The notes: a model not told the origin generated them from the letters alone. A stretch of 64,000 nucleotides of DNA from UBA5078 sp964538025 (GCA_964538025.1 CAZICZ010000002.1:124001-188000), one strand, 5' to 3'; counted from the stretch's first letter, positions 17,282 through 27,073 are shown. Translations and numbers: made by a program.

Positions 17282-18009
17282 GACTCTCGTGCCTGTCGCT
17301 CCGGATCCTGCAGCCATAGGCAGCGCTTCTGGCTCATCGCATCGATGCGGGCAAGAAAGGCCTCATGCGCCTGATGCTCCTCGTCACTCACCTGCGCAAC
17401 TTGTAGTGAAACCCCGATAGTGAGCCCGGCAGACAGGGTACGTTCCTGTTCTCGTGGGGCGCTTTCATCGCTCTGCAATTGCAGTGTTGTCTGCCCGCCG
17501 GTCATCCGCAGGTAAACGTCTGCCAGAATCTCGGCATCCAGAAGTGCCCCATGAAGATCGCGCTGTGAGTTGTCCACTTCGTAGCGTTTACACAGTGCAT
17601 CCAGACTATTGCGCTGACCGGGGTGTTTCTTGCGCGCCATCAAAAGGGTATCCACGATGGCGCATTGCGATTCAACAGGCGGAAATTGTTGCCCTGTCTG
17701 ACTCAGTTCGTGATTCAGAAAGCCCAGATCGAACGCAGCGTTGTGAATAATCAGTTCAGCGCCGCCGATAAAGGCCAACAATTCCTCAGCCACCTGGTGG
17801 AAACGGGGCTTGTCCGCAAGAAACTCCGAGGTTATGCCGTGTACCTGCACGGCACCGTCATCGATGTCGCGATCCGGATTCAGGTAGCAATGGAAATGCC
17901 GGCCCGTCAGGCGTCGATTCTCGATTTCAACACAGCCAATCTCGATGATCTTGTGCCCCTGCAGGGGATCAAGACCCGTTGTTTCCGTATCCAGCACAAT
18001 CTGTCTCAT
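17278..18009 (-). CDS. dnaQ: DNA polymerase III epsilon subunit (proofreading)
   Basis: The 3'-5' proofreading exonuclease of the replicative polymerase, 243 residues. The DEDDh motifs are all present: Asp7/Glu9 in DTETTG, Asp94 in HNAAFD, and His153/Asp158 in HGALLDAE. A clamp-binding motif Q-T-T-L-Q-L (173-178) follows the nuclease domain, and the C-terminal tail should bind the alpha subunit. The order rnhA-dnaQ is conserved, but here both genes face the same way, whereas they are divergent in E. coli. nudC follows with an ATGA overlap. Confidence 0.96.
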   Translation of the reverse strand: MRQIVLDTETTGLDPLQGHKIIEIGCVEIENRRLTGRHFHCYLNPDRDIDDGAVQVHGITSEFLADKPRFHQVAEELLAFIGGAELIIHNAAFDLGFLNHELSQTGQQFPPVESQCAIVDTLLMARKKHPGQRNSLDALCKRYEVDNSQRDLHGALLDAEILADVYLRMTGGQTTLQLQSDESAPREQERTLSAGLTIGVSLQVAQVSDEEHQAHEAFLARIDAMSQKRCLWLQDPERQARES

Positions 18010-18033
18010 GGTGTTGTCTCGATGTCTCTCCTG

Positions 18034-18495
18034 TTAGGAGAGTTCCTCTATCCCCTGGTTGGCCAACGCATCTGCCCTTTCATTTTCCGGATGGCCACTA
18101 TGTCCTTTTACCCACTCCCACTGCACATCGTGTGCGGAAACAAGTGCGTCAAGTATTTGCCACAGATCGGCATTCATCACCGGTTTTTTCGCAGCGGTTT
18201 TCCATCCCTTACGTTTCCAGTTGGGCAGCCATTCGGTAATGCCGTTTAGGACATACTTGGAATCGCTAAATACCTGGACCTGGCATCCGGGCTTCTTGAG
18301 CGCGCGAAATGCTTCGATCACAGCCATCAGTTCCATGCGATTGTTTGTGGTATGGGCCTCGCCGCCATGGAGGGTTTTTTCGTGCCCATTATACCGGAGC
18401 AGAACGCCCCATCCGCCCTTCCCGGGATTTCCCTTGCAGGCCCCGTCAGTAAACATTTGAACAGGTGTACTCACGCCGAGATTCCCCGAAAACAA
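18034..18495 (-). CDS. rnhA: ribonuclease HI
   Basis: Degrades RNA in RNA-DNA hybrids. The 153-residue protein has the four active-site acids Asp17 (TDGAC), Glu55 (RMELMAV), Asp78 (FSDSKYV) and Asp142 (ERADALAN), plus the flexible-loop His132 (KGHSGHPENERAD) and the basic handle (PNWKRKGWKTAAKKPV). It lies between the methyltransferase gene (10 nt upstream) and dnaQ (24 nt downstream), all on one strand. Confidence 0.97.
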   Translation of the reverse strand: MFSGNLGVSTPVQMFTDGACKGNPGKGGWGVLLRYNGHEKTLHGGEAHTTNNRMELMAVIEAFRALKKPGCQVQVFSDSKYVLNGITEWLPNWKRKGWKTAAKKPVMNADLWQILDALVSAHDVQWEWVKGHSGHPENERADALANQGIEELS

Positions 18496-18505
18496 CCCAG
18501 TCGCG

Positions 18506-19318
18506 TCATGATTTGAGGGTGACCTTCGCCGCGTGGGGTCGTTCGCGCGCCGTTTCGCCGACCGGACGCACCAGCACTGGGCGAGGCAACTTGGGCCAAC
18601 GGGGAAGCACGGGGGTCACCGGCATGACCTGCTTGCAAGCGACAATGAGATACACCGCTCCCATCGGGGCCTTGAGGCGATGACCGAGGATTTCCATGCG
18701 TTGGGCACTGCTAACAAGACGGGGATGCCCAAATGGCAAGAGATAGCCCCCGTGCTCCACTTTATCAACCGTAAACTCCAGCAGCTTTAACCAGTCCTGC
18801 ACACGGTGTCGGGAAATATAGCGCGCATCCCAAGGCAGCGTGTTACGCCAGCGAAACAGGCGTCTGAGCCCCCAACTACTCAAGGGATTAAACCCGACAA
18901 TCAGCAATTTACCCCCGGGCATCAACACACGGGCTGCCTCTCGCAAGAGGCGATGGCTGTCGGGAGTGTAGTCAAGCGCATGATGGATAAGCACAGCGTC
19001 GACGCTTTCACTTTGAAGCGGCAGCGCTTCGTTATTCGCGACGGGGAGAGCCTGATGCGGGGTAACACTGGGGGCAAACAGGAACTTGTGTCCTACAGGA
19101 CTCGCCCCCATCATGGAATGATCACTCGTTCCCAGCTGCAGAAAGTGATAGCCGAAAATTCTTGGAAGAAGCGGATCAAGGAGGGCCCGCTCGTTTTCCA
19201 GCAGAGCCTGTCCGAGCGGGGTACTCCACCAGAGGGTCATTTCTGCAAAGACATCGTCGGGCGCTGGTAACTCCTTTCTGCGTCGCCAATAGGTACGTAA
19301 TTGCTCAAAAAGTCCCAT
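18506..19318 (-). CDS. class I SAM-dependent methyltransferase (YafS-like)
   Basis: A 270-residue protein with a methyltransferase core: LPLQSESVDAVLIHHALDY, then HRLLREAARVLMPGGKLLIV and GFNPLSSWGLRRL. The N-terminus lacks the classic glycine-rich motif I in its usual form (FLQLGTSDHSMMGASP), as in YafS. The substrate is unknown. It holds the YafS position of E. coli, between gloB (divergent) and rnhA. An in-frame GTG at 19330 adds four residues and cannot be excluded. Confidence 0.85.
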   Translation of the reverse strand: MGLFEQLRTYWRRRKELPAPDDVFAEMTLWWSTPLGQALLENERALLDPLLPRIFGYHFLQLGTSDHSMMGASPVGHKFLFAPSVTPHQALPVANNEALPLQSESVDAVLIHHALDYTPDSHRLLREAARVLMPGGKLLIVGFNPLSSWGLRRLFRWRNTLPWDARYISRHRVQDWLKLLEFTVDKVEHGGYLLPFGHPRLVSSAQRMEILGHRLKAPMGAVYLIVACKQVMPVTPVLPRWPKLPRPVLVRPVGETARERPHAAKVTLKS

Positions 19319-19457
19319 TTTTTCGATCACTCGGATGCCCTTGACAGTGAGGTGTATTGCTCTGCCCGATGGGGCATAGCGCCGTGTTCATTTTGGTGTT
19401 TATACCACGCAAGGGGTGCTCTATGATTGCTTTCTTTGAACGTGAAAATCAAATGCC

Positions 19458-20249
19458 ATGACACTGAAAATACACCCGATTCCTGCCTTTGATGATAACT
19501 ATATCTGGCTGTTGCAAAGGACGGGCTCACAACAGGTCGCCGTTGTGGATCCCGGACAAGCGGCTCCTGTGTTGGCAGTTCTCAACGAGCATCACCTCAC
19601 GCTTGTTTCGATCCTGATTACTCATCATCACGCCGATCATGTCGGCGGCATTCGAGACCTCATGGCGGCATGTCCAGGGGTTGAGATCGTAGGACCGGAC
19701 TCGGAGAAAATATCCCTTCCCCATCGACATGTCCGGGAAGGTGACAGCATCAACGTCCTCGGACTCTCCCTGAATGTCCTCGAAATCCCGGGCCATACGC
19801 TGGATCATATTGCTTATTATTTGACTCCCTGCACGGAATTCCCTACGGGCGGGGTCTTTTGCGGTGACACGCTTTTCGCAGGAGGCTGCGGTAGAATTTT
19901 TGAAGGAAACCCTTCCATGATGTTGAATTCTCTAAATAAAATATCAGCACTCCCGCAGGAAACAGCTGTCTTCTGTGCCCATGAATACACACTGGCCAAC
20001 TTGAAGTTCGCCCTTGCCGCAGACAAGGGAAATGCCGCGCTAGAACAGCGCATGGACGTGGTAAGTGCACTACGGCACAATGGCGAGCCTTCAGTGCCCA
20101 GCACCCTTGAGATTGAACTGCGAACCAATCCCTTTTTGCGCTGTCATACTCACGCAGTTGCGGAATCGGTGGCTGCCCATACCGCAGTTCCGGTTCAGGG
20201 AACGCTAGCAACGTTTACCCATCTGCGCGCATGGAAAGATCACTTTTAA
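19458..20249 (+). CDS. gloB: hydroxyacylglutathione hydrolase (glyoxalase II)
   Basis: Hydrolyses S-lactoylglutathione, the second step of methylglyoxal removal. The 263-residue metallo-beta-lactamase fold shows the dinuclear metal motif THHHADH (residues 55-61), GHTLDHIAYY, FCGDTLFAGGCGRIFEG and CAHEYTLANLKFA. All metal ligands are present. It is divergent from the methyltransferase gene and overlaps the next ORF by 19 nt. Confidence 0.96.
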   Translation: MTLKIHPIPAFDDNYIWLLQRTGSQQVAVVDPGQAAPVLAVLNEHHLTLVSILITHHHADHVGGIRDLMAACPGVEIVGPDSEKISLPHRHVREGDSINVLGLSLNVLEIPGHTLDHIAYYLTPCTEFPTGGVFCGDTLFAGGCGRIFEGNPSMMLNSLNKISALPQETAVFCAHEYTLANLKFALAADKGNAALEQRMDVVSALRHNGEPSVPSTLEIELRTNPFLRCHTHAVAESVAAHTAVPVQGTLATFTHLRAWKDHF

Positions 20250-21961
20250 ATCAATACGAAACACCCAACGCCAGTCAGGACACTATTCCGTTGAATTCCC
20301 CACATGCCAACACCGCGACACCTCTGCCAGTGACTGGCAACACGCCAGCCTTTCGCCCTAAGCGAATAGCGATGCTCATTGGCGCCGTCATTCTTCTGAA
20401 TGCGTGCAGCTCAGTGGAGCAGGGGGTGGGAGGTTCCGGGCAAGAAGGCGCGGACTCGCCCTCGACACGTGCCGTCAGCAACAGAAGTACAGCGGCGCGC
20501 GTCTCTCTGCCAGTGTCTGAGCAAGGGGACGTTGGCGCACTCAGTGAATTCCCGGATATATGGTCACGCATTGGCGCGGGTTTGCATTTCTCCATGGAGT
20601 ACGACAATCCCAGAATTCAGGAACAGCTCGACTTCTACAGAGACAACCCCAACTTTCTCAAGACGGTCACGGAGCGTGCCAGCCCGTTTATCTATGCGAT
20701 TGTGGAAGAGGTCGACAGACGTGGATTGCCAACCGAGCTTGCACTTCTTCCAATCGTAGAGAGCGCGTTCAATCCCAATGCCGTGTCGCCTGGAAACTCG
20801 GTTGGTCTGTGGCAGATCAACAGTGCAACCGCCCCCACCTTGGGACTCAAGCGGGATTGGTGGTATGACGGTAGCAGAGATCCCATCGCGTCCACCCGTG
20901 CTGCGCTGAATTATTTGACCCAACTTCACGGGATGTTTGAAGAAAGCTGGCTTCTTTCTCTGGCCGCCTACAACACAGGCCCCGGTAATGTTCGAAAAGC
21001 GATTGACCGGAACAGGAGCCGCGACAGAGATGTTGATTATTGGTCGCTCAATCTGCCGTCCGTCACCGAAGATTTTGTGCCTAAATTGATAGCGCTCAGC
21101 CGTTTAGTCGCACAACCCGACCACTATGGCATGGAACTGGCGGACGTGCCGAATGCCCCTCAGCTTGCCCTAGTGGATATCGGTTACCAGTTGGATCTAG
21201 CCTTGGCGGCCAGCTTTGCGGAACTGGAGCCACAAACACTGTATCAGCTCAATCCTGGATTTCGACAGTGGGCGACACACCCCGATGGTCCCTATTCCCT
21301 GTTGCTGCCGCTCGAGGTAGTAGACACCTTTAAGCGTAACGTGGAAGAACAGGGAGAAAGACCGAATGTCACGTGGGATCGCTACATTGTTCAGCGCGGT
21401 GACACCCTCAACAAAATTGCACGACAGTTCCGCACGCAAGTCAGTGTCCTTCAGCAAGTCAATAATATCAGTGGCAGCAAGATTATTGCGGGAGATTCCC
21501 TGCTGATTCCGCGCTCTTATAATGCCGAGAATCCTATTACGGCGCCAAGCGCACCGGAATACCCTGTCGCGACCTCACGTATTGAACCACCCGTTCCACC
21601 GGAAGCACCGGCGCTATATCGAGTACGCGCAGGCGATTCCCTGTGGAAAATAGCGAATCGCTACAAGGTCACTGTCGCGCAGTTACGCGCATGGAATAAT
21701 CTTGGAGAGTCAGCGGTAATAAAGCCAGGTCAGCAATTGAGTTTGCAGGCGGACGCTGCAATAGCAAAAACAGGGGCAGCCAATGCCGCTGAACCTTCGC
21801 AGACATACGTGGTGAAGTCGGGTGACACGCTAGCGGCGATTGCTCGTCGATTCGGCGTCACGGTGCGAGAACTGACAGCATTAAATGGAATTAGGGCGGG
21901 AGATTTAATTCACCCGGGGCAGCAACTTTTGCTTGCCCCTGGGGAATCTCAGATCAACTGA
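20231..21961 (+). CDS. mltD: membrane-bound lytic murein transglycosylase D, three LysM domains
   Basis: Cleaves peptidoglycan glycan strands. The protein has a lipobox (AVILLNAC), an SLT catalytic domain with the active-site Glu at residue 177 (LLPIVESAFNPNAVSPGN, then VGLWQI) and NTGPGNVRKAI, and three C-terminal LysM domains beginning YIVQRGDTL, YRVRAGDSL and YVVKSGDTL. The listed ATG lies inside gloB and gives an unusually long segment before the lipobox. A GTG at 20330 would give a normal 26-residue lipoprotein signal, so the true start is uncertain. The gloB-mltD neighbourhood is conserved. Confidence 0.95.
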   Translation: MERSLLNQYETPNASQDTIPLNSPHANTATPLPVTGNTPAFRPKRIAMLIGAVILLNACSSVEQGVGGSGQEGADSPSTRAVSNRSTAARVSLPVSEQGDVGALSEFPDIWSRIGAGLHFSMEYDNPRIQEQLDFYRDNPNFLKTVTERASPFIYAIVEEVDRRGLPTELALLPIVESAFNPNAVSPGNSVGLWQINSATAPTLGLKRDWWYDGSRDPIASTRAALNYLTQLHGMFEESWLLSLAAYNTGPGNVRKAIDRNRSRDRDVDYWSLNLPSVTEDFVPKLIALSRLVAQPDHYGMELADVPNAPQLALVDIGYQLDLALAASFAELEPQTLYQLNPGFRQWATHPDGPYSLLLPLEVVDTFKRNVEEQGERPNVTWDRYIVQRGDTLNKIARQFRTQVSVLQQVNNISGSKIIAGDSLLIPRSYNAENPITAPSAPEYPVATSRIEPPVPPEAPALYRVRAGDSLWKIANRYKVTVAQLRAWNNLGESAVIKPGQQLSLQADAAIAKTGAANAAEPSQTYVVKSGDTLAAIARRFGVTVRELTALNGIRAGDLIHPGQQLLLAPGESQIN

Positions 21962-21968
21962 CAGACCC

Positions 21969-23861
21969 TTATAAGGGCTCTGTCTCGAGGTTTTGTGTAA
22001 TCTTTGCTTGATCACGCGTATTTGCGAGGAAGGCATCAAACGCAGCACGCCCATCTCTTTCGATGAAGTTATTGGTCAGCGTACGGCGTTCTTCGGCAGG
22101 CAGCTGCGCCAGACTTCCTCGGTTAACCTTCTGCAATTCCAATACGATGTAAGTGCCATTGCTGAGTGCAAATCCATTCAGAGACGTTTCGCCTTCTGCA
22201 GGCGATGCCATTGAGAATACCGACTGCAATACCTCGCCATTCAGTCCGGCCTGATCTCGCGTGGCGTTGGTTTGACTGATCCACTGAAGCTCATTCGTAG
22301 TGATGAGATCGTCTGTAGGTTCCCCGCTTCGCAGCGCGGTCAATATGGATTCCCCTAGTGCACTGGCACGTTCTTTCTCCAGCTCGGTTCTCAGGATTGC
22401 CGCGATTTCCCCGCGGACTTCTTCCAGCGGACGCAAACTGGGTTCGGTATGTTCTCTCACATGCAAAACAACCGCTCGCGCGTTACCAATTTCGATGACA
22501 TCACTGTTATTCCCATCGAGGAGCACTTCATCCGCAAAAGCCGCTGCAACGACATTGGCATTGCTGGTAATGTCCGTTGTCCCGCCTTGTCGTGTGAACA
22601 TTTCACTTTGAACGACCGTTAGGCCCAGTTCGGCAGAGATATCTTCAAGCCCAGTAGTTTCAAAGGCGAGATTGGCCAAGGTTTCGAGCTGGGAAAAATA
22701 CAGCGCATCCACTTCTGCCGTGCTCAGATCGCGACGGATTCGCTCTGCCACCTCTTCAAACGGAGGGTAAACGTTTTCATTGCTCTCTGTTAGCTTGACC
22801 AGATGCACCCCAAACTCACTGATTACGGGCCCGGACACTTCGCCGACCTGCAATGTGGTGAGCGCTTCTTCTACGGCCGCGGGAAACGCTGTTCCGTCGG
22901 TATAACCGATATCGCCGCCCTCTTCGGCGGAAATGGTATCGGAAGATGCCTCGAGGGCGACTGCCCCGAAATCCTCTCCCTGATCAATCCTGGCTTTCAG
23001 CTCATTGGCCTTTGCAATGGCCTGTTCTTCTGTCAGATCGGCCCCTGTTTCCAGAAGAATGTGCGATGCCCTTTTCTGAGACGCTGCACTGAATGCACTG
23101 GCTTCTTCTTCATACTTCGCACGAACTGCCGCGTCATCCACGGTCACTTCATTAAATAAGGCATTTTTCTCGAGGACGACATAATCGATCCCGACTTCTT
23201 CATCCAACATGAACTGAGATTGATTGTTCTGGTAGTAGGCTTCAATCTGTTCAGCAGGGATAGGTTCGCCCACAGTGCGATTGCCCAAGGTTACCGACAG
23301 GAAACGAAAATCCCGAGTTTGGGAGCTCAATGCAGCCATGCGATCGAGCTCGGCTTCGGTGACGAAACTGGTTGAAGCAAACGCGTTCACCAATTGCCCC
23401 ACTGCCATCTGATCCTGCAAAGCCTGGCGATATCCAGCCACCGTGAACCCTTGGGTAGCCATGGTTCGCAATGCAAGATCCGAATTGAAGACACCACCGA
23501 CCTGAAACTGGGGATTACTGATGATCTGACGATCCAGGGCATCGCTCGAGATAACGAGGTTGGAATTCTCGGCACTCTGTTTCAAAAGCCGATCTTCGAT
23601 CAACTGATTAAGCGCGATCTGCCTCAGTAATCCCTCATCAAGATCACCAAGATCTCCCCCCACACTCATTAACAAATTCTGGACGTTTGTTGCGAGTTCT
23701 GGTTCGGTAATCTCCTCCCCATTGACTTGGGCGACGCCCGCACTGTTTGCAAATCCTCCTACAATAGACTCGATACCAAACAGAGCCATTACACCAATAA
23801 TGAACCCGATGATAACTTTTGCTATTAAGCCTTGAGAGTTGTCTCGTATCGTTTGCAGCAT
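21969..23861 (-). CDS. ppiD: periplasmic folding chaperone PpiD
   Basis: A 630-residue inner-membrane anchored chaperone with an N-terminal membrane segment (LIAKVIIGFIIGVMALFGIESI), a SurA-like region and a parvulin domain (about 265-355, with ASHILLETGADLTEEQA, EDFGAVALEASSD and GEVSGPVISEFGVHLVKL). It assists outer-membrane protein folding and sits near the Sec translocon. It is downstream of hupB as in most gammaproteobacteria, but a terminator and a large palindrome lie between them. Confidence 0.94.
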   Translation of the reverse strand: MLQTIRDNSQGLIAKVIIGFIIGVMALFGIESIVGGFANSAGVAQVNGEEITEPELATNVQNLLMSVGGDLGDLDEGLLRQIALNQLIEDRLLKQSAENSNLVISSDALDRQIISNPQFQVGGVFNSDLALRTMATQGFTVAGYRQALQDQMAVGQLVNAFASTSFVTEAELDRMAALSSQTRDFRFLSVTLGNRTVGEPIPAEQIEAYYQNNQSQFMLDEEVGIDYVVLEKNALFNEVTVDDAAVRAKYEEEASAFSAASQKRASHILLETGADLTEEQAIAKANELKARIDQGEDFGAVALEASSDTISAEEGGDIGYTDGTAFPAAVEEALTTLQVGEVSGPVISEFGVHLVKLTESNENVYPPFEEVAERIRRDLSTAEVDALYFSQLETLANLAFETTGLEDISAELGLTVVQSEMFTRQGGTTDITSNANVVAAAFADEVLLDGNNSDVIEIGNARAVVLHVREHTEPSLRPLEEVRGEIAAILRTELEKERASALGESILTALRSGEPTDDLITTNELQWISQTNATRDQAGLNGEVLQSVFSMASPAEGETSLNGFALSNGTYIVLELQKVNRGSLAQLPAEERRTLTNNFIERDGRAAFDAFLANTRDQAKITQNLETEPL

Positions 23862-23898
23862 ATCTTTTCCTGTTGGAAGCAGTGCGTAGTTCTATCGG

Positions 23899-23926
23899 TG
23901 AAATTTCGAGAGATCTCGAAATTTCA
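23899..23926. repeat. 28-bp inverted repeat in the ppiD leader
   Basis: Two perfect 13-bp arms, TGAAATTTCGAGA and TCTCGAAATTTCA, separated by only 2 bp. It lies 38 bp upstream of the ppiD ATG and just downstream of the hupB terminator. No T tract follows, so it is not an obvious terminator. It could be an operator or an RNA hairpin in the ppiD leader. Confidence 0.75.
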
Positions 23927-23941
23927 GGACACTTCTTAAAC

Positions 23942-23967
23942 TAAAAAGGCGCATCACTGATGCGCCT
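23942..23967 (-). terminator. Rho-independent terminator after hupB
   Basis: On the minus strand a perfect 10-bp stem (AGGCGCATCA / TGATGCGCCT) with a minimal loop is followed by TTTTTAG. It separates hupB from ppiD, about 115 nt after the hupB stop. Confidence 0.85.
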
Positions 23968-24080
23968 CGTGTTTACCGTGCTCGGATCGGGAGTTTGGAC
24001 TCCGTCTCAATCAGCTTGGAGGGTTGCTCGATGCTCAAGAACGCTCCCGACACTGACCAGCAAGGGATTTAAGATCTTTC

Positions 24081-24356
24081 TTACTTGTTCACGGAATCTT
24101 TCAGTGCTTTACCAGCCTTGAAGGTCGGAACCTTGGCTGCTTTGATCTGGATTGTTGCACCAGTTTGAGGATTACGTCCCTGACGCGCGGCGCGCTCTTT
24201 TGTGGTGAAAGTACCAAAACCGACGAGCACTACTGGATCGCTCTTTTTCAGTGAGTCTGTGATCGCATCGATCATGGCATCAATCACGCGTCCAGCTGTT
24301 GCTTTTGGAATGTCGGCACCTGCTGCCACTGCATCGATTAGTTCTGATTTGTTCAC
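24081..24356 (-). CDS. hupB: DNA-binding protein HU-beta
   Basis: The 91-residue nucleoid protein has the full HU fold, with the beta-arm GRNPQTGATIQIKAAKVPTFKAGKALK. The start codon is GTG (24356), preceded by AAGGGGA at the right distance. It follows lon at 193 bp, the standard order. Confidence 0.97.
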   Translation of the reverse strand: MNKSELIDAVAAGADIPKATAGRVIDAMIDAITDSLKKSDPVVLVGFGTFTTKERAARQGRNPQTGATIQIKAAKVPTFKAGKALKDSVNK

Positions 24357-24549
24357 GGTATCCCCTTATTTTTCTATGTTGATTGTGCGTAAAAACCTAG
24401 ATGGAAAAATGACCTTGCATGCCCCATCCCAAGTAACGTTATTTTGTCTAAACTATTGTCTTAAGTCCGCTTTATAAGCAATATGACCGGCACTTTATAC
24501 CAAGTCACGGAAAGCCGTGTCAACAGCAAGCACCGGGTTTTCATATGAT

Positions 24550-26985
24550 TCAGTGCGTATTTGCGTGCATTTCATCCTTGTTTTTCTCTGTCTCTTCCGA
24601 GGCAGCAGAAATGGCAGTTTTTGACGCACTTTCATCTAATAAAGGCGACGGCTGATACTCCAATGCTATCTCTAAAACCTGATCGATCCACCGCACGGGT
24701 TTGATGTCCAATTCCGCTTTAACATTCTCCGGAATTTCCTTGAGATCACGCTCATTATCCGCAGGAATAATGACTGTTTTGATATTGCCTCGGTGGGCAG
24801 CCAACAACTTTTCTTTCAGGCCCCCAATCCGCAAAACTTGACCGCGTAATGTAATCTCTCCTGTCATGGCAACGTCTGCCCGGACTGGGATTTGCGTTAA
24901 CGCCGACACCAGCGCAGTGCACATCCCTATACCCGCACTGGGCCCATCTTTGGGCGTAGCGCCCTCCGGCACATGAATGTGGAGATCATGAGCTTCATGG
25001 AAGCCAGGCTTGAGCCCCAGGACGCTCGCCAGACTCCTGACAACCGTTATTGCCGCCTGAATCGACTCCTGCATGACGTCGCCCAGTGAGCCGGTTTTGA
25101 TGGTTTTGCCTTTGCCTTCAAGGGCGACCGCTTCGATCGTTAAAAGCTCTCCCCCGACCTGGGTCCATGCCAGACCATTCACTTGCCCAATGAGGTTGTG
25201 ATCCTCAGCACTCCCAAAGTCGAACTTGCGAACTCCTGAATATTTTTCGAGTGACTCCCCCGTCAAGATGACCGGAGACGGTTTCTTGGCGCTGGCGTGT
25301 TCCTTCACGACCTTGCGGCAAATTTTGGCAATTTCCCTTTCGAGATTCCGAACCCCCGCTTCCCGGGTGTAATACCGCACAAGATGCTTGATAGGCTCTT
25401 CACCAATCGTCAATTCGTTTTTTAGTAATCCGTTATTTTTCAACTGTTTAGGCACCAAATAACGACTGGCAATGTTGATTTTTTCGTCTTCGGTATACCC
25501 CGGCAAACGAATAATCTCCATTCGGTCGAGCAATGGCCCTGGGATGTTCATGGTGTTGGAAGTGCAAACGAACATTACCTCGGAAAGATCGTAATCAACC
25601 TCGAGATAATGATCGTTAAAATTGTGGTTCTGTTCCGGATCGAGAACTTCCAGCAATGCGGAAGCAGGGTCTCCTCTATTGTCCATCCCCATTTTGTCAA
25701 TTTCATCAAGCAGGAATAAGGGATTCTTGACCCCTACTTTCGAAAGTTTTTGCAATAATTTTCCAGGCAAGGAACCAATGTAGGTACGACGATGCCCTCG
25801 GATTTCGGCCTCATCGCGCACGCCACCCAGCGCCATCCGCACAAACTTTCGGTTGGTAGCGCGGGCAATTGATTCCCCCAGTGACGTTTTACCAACGCCA
25901 GGTGGCCCCACCAGGCAAAGTATTGGACCCTTGAGTTTTTTCACTCGCTTTTGAACAGCGAGATATTCCAGTATTCTCGTCTTCACTTCTTCCAGACCAA
26001 AATGGTCTTGCTCGAGTACTTTTTCCGCTTTATCGAGATCAAGCCTAACTTTGCTTCGTGCCTTCCATGGAATATTAACCATCCAGTCAATATAGGTGCG
26101 AACAACGGATGCTTCCGAAGACATCGGTGACATCATGCGTAACTTATTCAGCTCGGAAAGTGCTTTTTCCTTTGCTTCCACTGGCATGCCAGCATCTTCA
26201 ATTTTCTGCTTTAATTCTTCTGTTTCGTTGGGAGTGTCATCCAGCTCTCCCATTTCCTTTTGAATCGCCTTCATTTGTTCATTGAGATAGTACTCTCGTT
26301 GACTCTTTTCCATCTGCTTCTTAACGCGGCCACGAATGCGTTTTTCCACTTGGAACAGATCGATTTCAGACTCTATTAATCCCATCAGGTGCTCGATACG
26401 AACTTGCAGACCCACCAATTCCAGGAGATTCTGTTTTTCCAATATCTGCAGCGACATGTGAGACGCAATCGTGTCTACCAATCGGCCAGGCTCATCAATA
26501 CTTGAAATGGAGGTCATCACCTCGGGGGGAATTTTTTTGCTTAGCTGGACATATTGTTCGAACTGCGCAAGCAACGAACGGCTCAGGGAAGCATTCTGCT
26601 TTTCCCCCAATTCATCGGGTGTCAACTGAATGATGTGCGCCTGAAAATAATCCGCCTCAAGTTCTACCGACTTTATGCGCGCACGACTCACGCCCTCAAC
26701 CAACACCTTGACAGTGCCATCAGGAAGTCGGATTAACTGAAGAATGCTGGCTACTGTTCCGATTTCAAAAATGTCGCGTGTGCTTGGATCATCATCTTTT
26801 GGATTCTTTTGTGCGACGAGAAGAACCTGCTTCCCGGAGTTCATTGCGACTTCGAGGGCTTTAATGGATTTGGGGCGCCCCACAAACAAGGGCTGAACAA
26901 TTTGTGGATACACTACGACGTCGCGAAGTGGGAGCAGCGGAAGTACAACTTTTGCAATTTCTGGGGTGTCAGACATGAGACCCAT
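24550..26985 (-). CDS. lon: ATP-dependent protease Lon
   Basis: Lon degrades misfolded and regulatory proteins. The protein is 811 residues from the chosen start and contains the N-terminal LON domain (from LPLLPLRDVVVYP), a long coiled-coil region, the AAA+ module with Walker A GPPGVGKTS, and the protease domain with Ser683 in KDGPSAGIG and its Lys partner about 43 residues later. I chose the ATG at 26985 (MGLMSDTPE) because AGGA lies 8 nt before it. The ORF itself opens at 27072, but that segment overlaps a heat-shock-like promoter. Confidence 0.97.
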   Translation of the reverse strand: MGLMSDTPEIAKVVLPLLPLRDVVVYPQIVQPLFVGRPKSIKALEVAMNSGKQVLLVAQKNPKDDDPSTRDIFEIGTVASILQLIRLPDGTVKVLVEGVSRARIKSVELEADYFQAHIIQLTPDELGEKQNASLSRSLLAQFEQYVQLSKKIPPEVMTSISSIDEPGRLVDTIASHMSLQILEKQNLLELVGLQVRIEHLMGLIESEIDLFQVEKRIRGRVKKQMEKSQREYYLNEQMKAIQKEMGELDDTPNETEELKQKIEDAGMPVEAKEKALSELNKLRMMSPMSSEASVVRTYIDWMVNIPWKARSKVRLDLDKAEKVLEQDHFGLEEVKTRILEYLAVQKRVKKLKGPILCLVGPPGVGKTSLGESIARATNRKFVRMALGGVRDEAEIRGHRRTYIGSLPGKLLQKLSKVGVKNPLFLLDEIDKMGMDNRGDPASALLEVLDPEQNHNFNDHYLEVDYDLSEVMFVCTSNTMNIPGPLLDRMEIIRLPGYTEDEKINIASRYLVPKQLKNNGLLKNELTIGEEPIKHLVRYYTREAGVRNLEREIAKICRKVVKEHASAKKPSPVILTGESLEKYSGVRKFDFGSAEDHNLIGQVNGLAWTQVGGELLTIEAVALEGKGKTIKTGSLGDVMQESIQAAITVVRSLASVLGLKPGFHEAHDLHIHVPEGATPKDGPSAGIGMCTALVSALTQIPVRADVAMTGEITLRGQVLRIGGLKEKLLAAHRGNIKTVIIPADNERDLKEIPENVKAELDIKPVRWIDQVLEIALEYQPSPLLDESASKTAISAASEETEKNKDEMHANTH

Positions 26986-27044
26986 AGTGATCGTCCTGAG
27001 ATTCAGATGGTGAGACTTTTCAGACTCATTAAGTACAGGCGCTA

Positions 27045-27073
27045 ATCTTGGGGCTAGCGACAAGGAATTCAAC
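27045..27073 (-). promoter_or_regulatory. sigma32-like (heat-shock) promoter of lon
   Basis: On the minus strand GTTGAAT is followed after 14 bp by CCCCAAGAT, close to the sigma32 pattern (TTGAAA, 11-16 bp, CCCCATnT). It lies about 60-85 bp before the chosen lon start, which fits the known heat-shock control of lon in this class. No experiment supports it here. Confidence 0.6.
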
